From: Ehretia macrophylla
Lineage: Eukaryota > Streptophyta > Magnoliopsida > Boraginales > Ehretiaceae
NCBI GenBank assembly: GCA_037974665.1
Contig: CM075768.1
Coordinates: 10,903,001-10,967,000, forward strand
Length of the DNA stretch: 64,000 nt
Direction of reading: 5' to 3'
This document shows positions 25,050 through 36,341 of the stretch, piece after piece. Below the pieces are notes generated by a model. That model was not told the DNA's origin. It saw only the letters and a list, made by a program, of their open reading frames with translations, and made no database searches. Numbering within the stretch: the first letter of the stretch is position 1; each line of letters starts with the position of its first letter. The position numbers were made by a program, and so were the translations under genes.

Positions 25050-25379
25050 TTAGTAGCTCACAGCCAGGATAGGGTCCTCGGTCTGTTAGGTAGTGAACCC
25101 CGAATGCGTGCATGTGAAATGTGTTTTGAATAAGTATGTGTTTGCATGTAGGTTGTGTTTACTTGGGTGAAAATGGGTTCTGAAGTGTTATATTTGCGTG
25201 AAATATGAAGATTATGTGAGATGTGATTTTGTGTGCATCTATGTGTCCTACTTGCATAAAACACAAAGATTGTGTGATGGGTGCCGTTATGTGATTCATT
25301 GTGTATTTAAATGATCTCTTGTGTATTTATTTACCTTGATTGCTTGTAATAACATGTATTAAATGTTTATCTTATGTGA

Positions 25380-27838
25380 TGTCACGCCCCAACTCGACCC
25401 CTCCTACAATCAGTCATGACGCAACGAAATTTCGGCAGTATAACGATAGTAAATAGGATACCGAGGCTCTAAACCAACCTCACTAGAACATCATACATCA
25501 ACTCCATAAACCATACAACAAACAACTCCTCAATAAAATAACAACATACAACATAACCATATTATACCAAAATCATCCTTTCAACATTTCATACTTAGTT
25601 ATACGCCTCCGTTCCAACATCATACATAATATATCCACTTTAACATACATTTCAAAATAGATTAAAACTAACTTAGTAACCTATCATAGTCAAAAGTAAG
25701 ATTACCAAGATAGCAACAACTAGTTCTTCATTTTTAATACAACCTATACATCATAACTATAAAGTAAAACAAAAGACAACTAGATAATATACAAGATAAT
25801 AAGGTGTTCAACACATCAAACATCAAGGATAGGACTCCAGAATATAAGACTCATCCCCGTAAGACACATTTTCCTCTTCAGGAGGCACGTACCCGTAGTC
25901 CTGCTCTACAACACCTGTAAGCATGCAATAATAGAGAGTGAACTTATATAAAATAAGCCCAGTGAGGATCCGATAGATCTCGAACATTATTTACTATACT
26001 CCTTGGAAATGATCCTTTGAGCAAGTAAACACACAATAACATCAATAATACTATCATCATATAAACTATAATGACGATTCAATAAAGGATATACTAGTTG
26101 GTGTAGCTCCAAACGCCATCACGATCATAACAACCTTCTTGTGACTCCCATAAACTCACGCACCCGAGGTACCTCAATAACCTCTCCCTCCATGACACCT
26201 CCGTCATGCGAGCTGGAGGTAGTCTCTGGTAGTCATGTTGTTATCAACCCGACAATCCGATGCTGCCCGAGAGGTGTCACACACATACCAAAGACTCAGC
26301 AATAGTAATAAACATCAATCATTCACAGGAGGACAACCTTTTTCGTTGACTATCTCCCGGTTCATCAATCATCAATCAATAATCATTTTATCATCATAAT
26401 AACATCAATAATCAATTTAACAACAAATAACTAAGTTAGATGACAAAGTAGGTCATCCAACCGAACATGCATTAAACACACAATCAAACCCTAGTTTACC
26501 CATCATCAACTCACAATTCAATCACTCAAACCACACTCAATCAATTAAAGACATAATTTAACATTTTAAAGAAAGACAACCTAAACTTCAAATAATTATA
26601 ACTTACATTCTACTAGTCCAAACCACTCCAAATCAGTTTCTATCACTCACCCAATCAATCAACTACATTAGCCCCCTCGGAAACCAACCAAAACACATCA
26701 AAATCATGCCCAACAACCCTAAAACCCTAATGCGTCATGGCTGAAATTTCCGGACTTTCACACAGACATCACAATTGAAAATTTGGCATTACAACGGCGC
26801 TACAACGTAATTAACAAACTTTTAGAAATCGACGACAATCGATTTCAACCGATACAACTCAAGATAATCAAGAAATGGCAAATAACTCAACTTTAAATAC
26901 CCAAAAATAAATAATTATGCTACAATGGTTCAAATCTCACAAGAATACATATAAACGATCCTAGGCATGCACTGAGCAATAATCTAACATCAAATTAACA
27001 TTTTAACGGTTCAATAATCAATTCTACGCAAAACATAAAAGATGAGTTTTGAGATCTAGAATTTCTCTCACCTTTGATGCGAAATAAGCCTAGATATGCA
27101 TGCAATGCATGCCCAACAAGCGGAATCCAACTCGGCACGAAAATCTACGGACAAAAACTAGCTTTTTCTTTAAAAATTTGATATGAAAACCTTGAAATTT
27201 CTTTCTCTTTTTTTCCTCTCCTTCCTCACAGCAATGTGTGTGCAAATGGGTATGTTTTTATGCTTTGATAGTGTGTGTTGGTGATATATGCATAAAGGTG
27301 AACAACTTAAATGAAAGTCAAAGTTGAAACTAATTGATTTTTAGTATTTTCTTGACTTTAAATTTATTTTTTTTATCACCATTGCTCAAAACAATTATAC
27401 AGCACCCAAGATAGCTCAAGTAGGTTATTTTTAGGTGACAAGAAGTTTTATATCCCAACAATTCTACCCGAATCGGCTTAAAACTCAATTTTTACAAAAG
27501 TCGGTGTAAAAACCCTAATAAATTTCTAAGCCGATTTGAAAACCGTTTTAATCAAACACAGATCTATTAAAGTCCGAGGACTAGGTCTAGAAGGGTTAAA
27601 AAGACCAGTTTTAAAATTTTAGCGGACGTGTTTCAAAAATACTATTCACTAAAAGTCGACGATAAAATTTCTGACTCCGTTTTTTATGAAAATTTCATGA
27701 ATGCACATTTAGCATGTTCTAGGAGTATTAATATCAAAATTATCACATTCTAAGTCATATAGCACATAAACAGGTCAATTAACGTAAAATGAGAATAAAC
27801 ACGCAAAACGAGACATGATAGAAAAGTGGGGTTTCACA
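25380..27838 (-). mobile_element. Solo LTR S2 (2459 bp, TSD TGTGA) inside element A
   Basis: TGTCACGCCCC...TTTCACA, flanked by TGTGA at 25375-25379 and 27839-27843. There is no PBS or internal region. The minus strand carries the same modules as S1: donor, branch site, acceptor and a GC-rich block at about 26150-26285. It interrupts the A internal region between the leader and the GAAATGGTAAG block. Confidence 0.88.
25915..27071 (-). other. Candidate LTR-internal intron of S2
   Basis: The minus strand has AAAG|GTGAGAG at 27071 and CTTACAG|GTGTTG at 25915. The CTCAC branch-like A is at 25963, 48 nt from the acceptor. The intervening stem is imperfect (TGAACTTA...TAAGCCCA). Confidence 0.42.
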
Positions 27839-27843
27839 TGTGA

Positions 27844-28573
27844 AATCCACCTCATACATGCATTACCCTTTGAAATGGTAAGTAAACATTCTCCCCTATA
27901 AAGAAATGGCTAGTGGTAAATCTTCCACGTGTGGAGACCAACAGTAATGAGAAGCACTGATTGGATATCTCATATTTGGCATGGGGCCCTTGGGGTTCTT
28001 ATTGTGTAAACTTCTAGAAGCCTTATCTAAAAGTGTTCAACTGATAGTCTCCTTATTCGGGCTTCGTAAGTAGCGTTTTCTTTGGTATTTTATTGGGGAT
28101 ACATGGCGGAATACTTATCTGGTATTCATAACTGCTGGTTTTCTCTGGGGTTCCTACTTGAAAATTTTCATTGGAAGTGTTTCTCCGGTATTTTTACAAG
28201 TATTGCTCGGTGGCATTCATATATAGACTTCTTATTGGTATTTCCACAACATCTCTAAACGAGATTTCTATGCAGACTTCTAAAGGGTATTTTCTCTAAA
28301 GCCTTTATTTGGCTACCTTTCAGGGATTTCTCACGCTGTCTTGCCGTGGTATTTTCTTTGGAATTCCTTATACTATTTCTTCTGGTACTCATACGAAGAG
28401 CTCTTGTTAGTACTCTTATTGGATATCTCAGTAGTATTATCAAGGATATTCTTATTGGTATTCTTGGCAGTGCACTTCTCTGGCTTCAGAACCGGTTAGA
28501 GCTACTGCAATTGTTAAGGAATATTTTGAGTCTAGAGAATTGTGAGGACGCAATTTGTTGAAGGAGGGGAAAG
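27844..28573 (+). other. Element A internal 3' part: conserved block, GGTATTC repeats, hairpin, PPT
   Basis: The conserved block at 27852-27917 (TCATACATG, GAAATGGTAAGTAA, CTCCCCTATAAAGAAATGG) recurs in B and C. From about 28020 to 28540 the sequence is a chain of degenerate GGTATTYYTATTGG-like units. At 28538-28555 the hairpin AATTGTG-AGGA-CGCAATT precedes the PPT GAAGGAGGGGAAAG (28560-28573) and the LTR. The 71-residue frame at 28346-28561 is an artefact of the repeats. Confidence 0.75.
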
Positions 28574-30480
28574 TGTGATGCCCGAGACTTTCATCATATT
28601 TATAAATTAATTATTGCATATCTCTTTGTGCAATTTAATGTGCAATTCTATTCTTGAATATGTGTTATATATGGCTACTATTCATAGTGCATTTTTTTGA
28701 CTGTTTAATTTGCCCGGTTTCGTATTTTTCCTAGGACACATGACTTATAAAAGGAATATGAAACATGAGATTTTGAGCATTGGATGTCGGGAACGCGCAT
28801 TGAAAAAATGTTTATTGTATCGCATGAATAGTGAAAACATTTAGAAACATAGTTTATTGGATTAGTTAGCTTGTAATTAGAGTTTTAACTTAAACAAAAA
28901 CACATTCATACATTATACAACTTAAGTACATATACATATACATACACTTAGAAAAAAAAGAAGAAGCAAAAGTCAAATTTTCAAGTTTTATCTTCAATCT
29001 TGCCTTTTCCAAGCTCTCTCAAGTGATTTCAAGCTTATTTAAGCCAAGTCCTAGCATCTCCAAGCATTGGTGAGAAAATTATGCATTTTTCACGAGCATG
29101 AATAGTCAGGGTTCTATTGCAAATTATTGTTTTGTTGTGAAATGTATTTTCTATGCTTGTCTATGCTTAAAATGTCTCTTATTATAGTTATAAAGTGTAC
29201 TTTTGAGCTTTGATGATATTGTTAATGGCTACTTTATTCTATCTTTAATTTAAAGTTAGGGTTTAAATGTGAAATTGAGAATTTTTTGTAATCTTGCTTT
29301 ATTGCTCAATCAAATGTTATTTATACTTGATTTAGGAGTAGGTAAATATGGATTAATGTCTCAAATAGCTTAATTATACTTCAACTGTAAAAACATTTAG
29401 TTAAAGTTAGTTTATTTGGTACTATTCATTCAGGACTATTGAATCGTGACCCGGTACTCGATCTAACACTTGATGTCGACTGTATGAGTGTAAAAAAGGT
29501 ATGCACGTTAAAAATTATCGAATTCTGAGAATGTTGAAATTTAAAGTCTTAATTGCGTCTAAAATAGAAATTAATTAAAGTAAGATACCGGGGTGAGGTT
29601 TAGGATAGTAATGAATCTTAATTAAATAAGATAGAGTCTAACATACTTTTATGGCCCTTAAACGGTACTCGGTTAGGGTACTTGTAGTTCAAACTCACTA
29701 AGGGACTTTCGAGGCTTTTGGGTTAAATATGGTTTAATGTGTAGTTTCATGGGTCTAAGTGGTACCATAAAGAGTCATTAGAAGAGTCGAATAGCTTGTT
29801 TGTGAATATTGAACCTAGTGCTTCATTTATAAGTCAAATAGGCTTAGTAGACAAAGAGGGAAAAATGATTAATTGTAGTTAATTGCTTGTAATCGACCTT
29901 TATGTGATGGATTTGCTGTTATTGGATGTTTGGCTAGGTTGTTTAGTCATTTGGTGAAGTTCGTGAATTATGTGAGTTTGGCTTCTTTGAGCGAGCCAAC
30001 CTAGTTTTGTTGTATTGCTTGTTAGTTGTGTGGTACGTGTCTTCTTTGTGTAGCTATAGCCTTTCTGAGGAAGTGGAATGCTAGTTATGCTATGTGAGCA
30101 CCTAGCCTGGTTGTTAAATAAATTGTAGCTTAAAAGAATATGAATAGTTAAGTGTAAGTATATAAGATTGTATTAAGTGCTTGTTGGTTGCCATTATATG
30201 ATTGAAAGACTAAATTGCTAACTGGAAGTTTCGGTAAAATAACAAGTTAAATGCTAATGAGTTGGGTTATCTAAGTGTGATAAGAGTTATGTTACAATTT
30301 TAGTTGCAAATGCTTTGAGTATAAATGTTACCATGAAGTGTCCTTGTGAAGCTAGTTTACTTAGTATTGTGAGTATTTGCTAAGTGTTATACTTATATGA
30401 ACAAACTAGGGTTTATACTTCCGAGCTAATCCTAGGAAGGTTGGAAGTGAATTTAGCTTTTCTCTAACTTATGTAGCCTG

Positions 30481-31888
30481 TGTGATACACCCAGGCAAGG
30501 CGAATACCCTGGCCTTAACGGTCCAGCGGCAGAGGCACACCCGCGATGCACACTATGCACAAATTGTCCTCTTTGGTACCCCACTGGGCCCTCAAGGTTT
30601 TGTTTCTCCCACAGTCTCCCATGAGAAAAGCGCTATGCACGAATACACGAGCGAACTCTATATATTCAGGAGTACCACTTCCTAGACTTCCGATGTGGGA
30701 TAGTACACATATCCACCCCCCCTTGGAGGACCCCGCGCCCACGCGGGTCAACGGGTCAACGGAAGACAGGTTTTGATACCACTTTGTGATACACCCAGGC
30801 AAGGCGAATACCTTGGCCTTAACGGTCCAGCGGCAGAGGCACACCCGCGATGCACACTATGCACAAATTGTCCTCTTTGGTACCCCACTGGGCCCTCAAG
30901 GTTTTGTTTCTCCTACAGTCTCCCATGAGAAAAGCGCTATGCACGAATACACGAGCGAACTCTATATATTCAGGAGTACCACTTCCTAGACTTCCGATGT
31001 GGGATAGTTTACACATATCGAAGATATGTGTAAACTATCCCACATCGAAGATATGTGTAAACTATCCCACATCGGAAGTCTAGGAAGTGGTACTCCTGAA
31101 TATATAGAGTTCGCTCGTGTATTCGTGCATAGCGCTTTTCTCATGGGAGACTGTGGGAGAAACAAAACCTTGAGGGCCCAGTGGGGTACCAAAGAGGACA
31201 ATTTGTGCATAGTGTGTATCGCGGGTGTACCTCTGCCGCTGGACCGTTAAGGCCAGGGTATTCGCCTTGCCTGGGTATATCACAAAGTGGTATCAGAGCC
31301 TGTCTTCCGTTGACCCATTGACTCGCGAGGGCGCGGGGTCCTCCAAGGGGGGGTGGATATGTGTAAACTATCCCACATCGAAAGTCTAGGAAGTGGTACT
31401 CTTGAATATATAGAGTTTGCTCGTGTATTCGTGCATAGCACTTTTCTCATGGGAGACTGTGGGAGAAACAAAACCTTGAGGGCCCAGTGGGGTACCAAAG
31501 AGGACAATTTGTGCATAGTGTGCATCGCGGGTGTGCCTCTGCCGCTGGACCGTTAAGGCCAGGGTATTCGCCTTGCCTGGGTGTATCACAAAGTGGTATC
31601 AGAGCCTGTCTTCCGTTGACCCGCGAGGGCGTGGGGTCCTCCAAGGGGGGGTGGATATGTGTAAACTATCCCACATCGGAAGTCTAGGAAGTGGTACTCC
31701 TGAATATATAGAGTTCGCTCGTGTATTCGTGCATAGCGCTTTTCTCATGGGAGATTGTGGGAGAAACAAAACCTTGAGGGCCCAGTGGGGTACCAAAGAG
31801 GACAATTTGTGCATAGTGTGCATCGCGGGTGTGCCTCTGCCGCTGGACCGTTAAGGCCAGGGTTTTCGCCTTGCCTGGGTGTATCACA
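30481..31888. mobile_element. TRIM multimer: five 230-bp LTRs, two inverted against three
   Basis: There are five near-identical LTRs (TGTGTAAACTATCCCACATC...GTGTATCACA in plus sense). Two lie on the minus strand (30481-30709 and 30785-31015), with a 75-bp internal region between them. Three lie on the plus strand (31054-31284, 31360-31590 and 31658-31888), separated by 75 and 67 bp. The plus internals hold PBS TGGTATCAGAGCC (31288-31300) and PPT CCAAGGGGGGGTGG. The halves meet head to head at 31016-31053, where a 27-bp LTR start is duplicated. The outer flanks GCCTG (30476-30480) and ACCTG (31889-31893) look like one TSD with one change. There are no proteins, and the repeated 65-110 residue frames here are translations of the LTR. 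Confidence 0.88.
31016..31053. repeat. Palindrome centre of the TRIM multimer
   Basis: TATCGAAGATA joins the ends of opposite LTRs. It is followed by a truncated 27-bp LTR start (31027-31053) before the full LTR at 31054. The two arms are near-identical for about 500 bp, so a single strand could fold into a very long hairpin. Confidence 0.8.
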
Positions 31889-32498
31889 ACCTGATCCAAG
31901 GTGAGGGAGTTTTCATTCATTTTGTGCATCTTAGCTTATTTAATGCTTTTAGATTGTATGCTTTAATTCAATTGATAAAGTTTATATGTACTATTTACTT
32001 GCTATCTTGTGAATTCTCATGTTTATTTGTGATTATCTTGTGATATCTCGTGAATTCTCAAATTCATATCGGGTTGCACAACCTTTTCAGACATGGTAGT
32101 GTCGAGAAACTCCGGGCAGCATCAGGCTGTCGGTCTAGCTCGGCTACTATGGTGCCTATTCTCTTTCTCGCTGAGGCATACTCATTTACCCCAGAGGCAT
32201 GGTTCATCTCGTTGGAGCATACGGACCTACCTTGGGAGAAATGGGTTGTGGAATCAAGGTAGATCCGGAGTACCCTATTGGTGGTATAAGGGGATTTACT
32301 GGCATTTGTTATCAAAGATCATGGTTCGTGGTTCGAGATTAAAGACTAAGAAGATGAACCATATCCTTTTTAATGTGTTTAATGTTTATTTGCTTAACTT
32401 GCTATATTGTGATATTTGTGTTATTATCTTTGTTGCAGTGCATGAAATCATTTGCGAAAATACCCCGATTTACTATATCCCCTCCCTCACTGAGTAAC

Positions 32499-33061
32499 TA
32501 TAATATCCTACATTGGACGAGGAGGTCTCTATGATATTGAATATATAAAGATGTCTTGTATATTCGTGCACACGCGTTTTCCTAGCAGTGGCTGGAAGGC
32601 GACAAAACTGTGAGGAGTATGGGCTCCAAAGCGGACAATACGTGCATAGTGCGTTTCTGGGCCTGCTCGCCATGGCCTCGGGCTCACTTGGGCCCAAGTC
32701 CCAAGGAGTATCCTGTAGGCATGGGAGTTGGGTTCGGGGCGTTACAAAGTGGTGTAAGAGCTGACGCATTCGTATGGCCAGTGAGGACGCTGGGTCCCCA
32801 AGGATGGGCGGGTATAATATCCCACATCGGACGCGGAGGTCTTTGGGCTATTGAATATATAGAGATGTCTCGTATATTCGTGCACGCGTGTTTTCCTGGC
32901 AGTGGCTGGGAGGCAACAAAATCGTGAGGAGTATGGGCTCCAAAGCGGACAATACGTACATAATGCATTCCTAGGCCTGCTCGCCATGGCCTCGGTGCTC
33001 GCTTGGGCCCAAGTCCCAGGGAGTATCCTGTAGGCATGAGAGTTGGGTTCGGGGCGTTACA
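32499..33061 (+). mobile_element. Second TRIM (563 bp) in element A 3' LTR
   Basis: LTRs 32499-32746 and 32813-33061 (TATAATATCC...GGGGCGTTACA) flank a 66-bp internal region. That region has a PBS-like TGGTGTAAGAGC just after the first LTR and a purine-rich GGATGGGCGGG before the second. The flanks GTAAC (32494-32498) and ATAAC (33062-33066) form an imperfect TSD. The LTR terminus is TA rather than TG in both copies. It shares a core with the multimer above: ATCCCACATCGG, AATATATAGAG, TATTCGTGCA and GGACAAT...GTGCATAGTG. Its target is the loop side of the LTR hairpin of element A. Confidence 0.85.
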
Positions 33062-33879
33062 ATAACTTTGGTTACTCATTCCTCTTTTCAACATGTTTCA
33101 GGAAAAGTTGGAGATCGGATTGCCTCTTGTCTGGCTTGCTTGCTCTACTAGTGTGTGGAACATGGAAGAATGTGATCATGATATGCTTGTATTCTATTTG
33201 TGACTTTGTGGCCATGTATGTATTTGTGTTATATTAAGAAATGTAATGTTAAAGTTTAGGCTTGTATGATGATTAGGTGCTAGTGGGTTGTAATAACTTC
33301 TATTGCTTTATTTTATTACTTAGTAGTAGCCTGCTTGTATGGTTTAGTGAAAGTGGGTTGAAGGACTTAAACTATAAGAAGGTTAAGTAAATAATATTAG
33401 AGTGGTATGATAAGTGGATTTAAAAGATAAGATTTCAATGGATTTAACCTTGCATGCCTGTGTGTTATGTTGTTGGGTTCTAAGGCTCGGATGGCCTTAA
33501 GGAGTTTTTTGTATGTGGTGATAGTGGAAGTTGGGTGTTACGGAGGAGGTTGGACTTTGGTTTTGCGGTTATAATTGCTTGTGCAAGTTTTGAATTGGTT
33601 TATAAACAGGGGAGACTCTGTCCGTTTTCTCTAAATTTTTGTGCCCCAGTTTGGAATTGGGTTGAGAATTGCATGATTAATAGAAGTCCCGGTTCCGTGA
33701 GGAATCGGGGCGTTACACTTACATTTAAGAAAACACATAAGACCTTCTAGGTCTGAAAATAGATACAAGTACATTATTACACAACTTCGTTTAACTACAC
33801 TTAAGACATTCAATCTCAGCTAGCTAGCAAATCAAGACAAGACTTGAACTTCAATTAATTGCGGGACAACCTCTGTTTC

Positions 33880-35116
33880 CTGAAACATGTTAGATAAAAA
33901 TGGTGAGCATACACGATGCTCAGTGAGAGAGGATAAAGCTGGAGAGTTTTTGAAATTGTTTTCATTTAATGCAAGTAAATAGCCATAGAATCAATACCAA
34001 TATCAAATGCTCAATCAAGACAATAAAGCTAGGTAACGCATTTATAGCACTATAAACTAGATAACAAGCTATAAACTCAATAACAATACAAGAAAACATT
34101 TAAGACAATAAACTAGATGGTACATTTAAAAAGGATACAATACGATAACCCTTATCACTCCAATTCCACGATCACGATCACGATCACGATCTCAATCTTG
34201 AACATGATCATGATAATGATAATGCCGCCAATCCCAAACTCTAATGGGTGTACTCTGAATGTACCCCAATACCTACTACCCAACACCCCTGGTAATCTCC
34301 AGACCAAACAGGTGAAAAAATAGGGTACGGAGGATGAACGACTAACCCTTACAAGCCCGATGTCGCCCAGAGAGGCTCAATACATTTGTCTCGACGATAT
34401 GGTTGCGCAACCATCGATTCGAGAACCATAATAAAACTTAACACATAATTCGATAACATTAACGCTTAAGCCGATAAACACGTAAAGGAGGAACAACAAA
34501 AGAGGTTGTCCTCGCGCATAAACAATAGCAATTCATGATAAACAATATAACATATTCTAACTCAATCTATAGCTCAAGTGATCAAGCATATAACCACTCT
34601 TTAATAATTCCAAGTAATTGCACAATATAACATCAAACTAGTATAACACATAGCAATCAAGATAAGTAATAACATAATCTAATCAATCATAATTCAAGAT
34701 ACTTTGCATTATATTCAATCTTTATCAACCAACGACTTTAGCTTCAATCATCAACTACATACAATAACTAGTCAATACATTTCAAAGTTAGTTTAAAAGT
34801 CCATCTTAAGCTATTCTAAGTATGTTGAGCTAGCTTTGCTTGTAGTTGCTATGTGTTAGCCTTAAAACTTCACTTAGACAAATGATTAAACACCTTAGCT
34901 ACATCTTTCAAGCTTTAGCACAATTCTTGAACATTTAGCCAAACAATACCCAAGCTTTGAATATACAAGCATTTCAAGAACAAAAGATTACTCTACTATC
35001 TCTATATAGCTAACTTTCCATGCAAATATCACTAGATTACTCATCCAACTACAATATAGCTCACATTCAATCAAGAATAAATCAACATAAATGCACAAGA
35101 AAGATGATCCCCCCAC
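33880..35116 (-). other. Candidate LTR-internal intron of D
   Basis: The minus strand has AGAG|GTGGGGGG at 35116 and ATGTTTCAG|GAAAC at 33880. The CTCAC branch-like A is at 33924, 44 nt from the acceptor. The hairpin TGAGCAT-ACACG-ATGCTCA (33904-33922) is a perfect 7-bp stem. Confidence 0.42.
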
Positions 35117-36341
35117 CTCTAGAAGGCCAAACATGCAAGAATCTAGCCAAGAATTACCTTAAAACTTCTCCAATTGCACCAATTTCCTTCAATTACCACT
35201 CAAGACCACTACAAAATGACAATGAAACTTCACTAACTTTAAAAACAACTCAAACCACTTTATAACGAGTCAACTAGCTTGCAATGAACTATCATCTAGC
35301 ACCATAAAATAACAATTCCACATATTTAGATATCATTTAGAAACAACAAATATTAGCAAGAACTCACAATTCCACCATTTAGCAATACTAATTAACAATA
35401 TCAATTAACAGTCTAGCTAAAACATTTTCCAATTCCAACAGAAGGTTAAATTTATCAAATCCGTTGCCTATACTAATGACCTCTAAATATTCTGATTTTT
35501 ATGTATAAACAAAGCTCTTCGAGTGAAGATAGTTTTAGGATCATACAAAGCTGAATTATGGGTTAAACTCCATAAGTTATAACCATTTTCGTGCAACTAC
35601 ACCTATCTGTCCAGTTCCAGCGATTACAAGCTACCTTACGGAAATAGCTTTGTCAGAGGGTTAAAACGACTGAGTTAGCTCTTACTCCAAAAACAAAGTT
35701 TGTTCTACACTGAGAGATCTAGCTACTGTAAAAGTTTTGCTCAATTCAAATCACTTTTACTATGTCAAAACTGTTCTAAAAGTCGAGTATATATATCTAT
35801 CCAGAACAGGGTAACTACACACACATGCACATTTTACTCATTCTTTAGCTTATATCTTGCACTTTTAATTATATATATAGCAAGCTAGTAAATGAAGCTA
35901 GATTAATCTCTCTTGAGCATACTCACAAGCACTTGAGCTTGAATACACAATCATCTACAACCTCAACACATAACTACAACTAACAAGCCATCAACTTCAA
36001 ATTTAACTAACAACAACACCTATGCTTCACATATTGATCACAAGTAATAAGCTAGCCAGCTAATACAAGCTAGAAATCAACTTATTTCATCTTTTATACA
36101 AATCTACCAACACAAAAAATTCAATAAAAACACCTAAAATGCACCCATCACTTTGATCTTAGCTAGAAATGCACACAAGAGCTTGAACATAAGCTTATTT
36201 CTCCTCTTTCTTTCTTCTTTTTCTTCTTTCTCCTCTCTTGAAGTCGTGTGTATGTGTGAGTGTGTAAAACCGTGTGTTGTGTGTGTGTATGTGTGTTATA
36301 GCCGTGTGTGTGTATGTGAGTTTGTTTATATGAGTGGTTTT

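Larger units (their letters stand above)
21804..33717 (+). mobile_element. Element A: non-coding LTR retrotransposon, TSD CTTAC
   Basis: Two LTRs (21804-25035 and 28574-33717) each start TGTGAYGCCCGAG and end GGGGYGTTACA. The TSD is CTTAC at 21799-21803 and 33718-33722. After removing solo LTR S2 the internal region is only about 1.07 kb: PBS, conserved leader, conserved block, GGTATTC-type repeats, hairpin and PPT, with no gag or pol. The second LTR is longer by about 1.9 kb because two TRIM insertions (30481-31888 and 32499-33061) sit in it. The element must have been mobilised by proteins from elsewhere. Its modules match those of B, C and F. Confidence 0.9.
28574..33717 (+). repeat. Element A 3' LTR with two TRIM insertions
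   Basis: TGTGATGCCC...GGGGCGTTACA. It is collinear with the 5' LTR outside 30481-31893 and 32499-33066. Base differences and small indels relative to the 5' LTR (for example a short deletion near 28885) show that the element is not very recent. Confidence 0.88.

Noticed and set aside
25380-27838. Complete LTR element rather than solo LTR
   Set aside because: There is no PBS, PPT or second terminal repeat within the TSD-bounded unit.
30481-31888. Cassandra-type TRIM with an embedded 5S rRNA promoter
   Set aside because: No 5S rRNA box A/IE/C-like stretch is visible in the 230-bp LTR.
30482-31929. Many 65-110 residue ORFs with repeated sequence on both strands
   Set aside because: They are translations of the TRIM LTR copies. 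The same peptide recurs because the DNA repeats, and stop-free frames occur on both strands.
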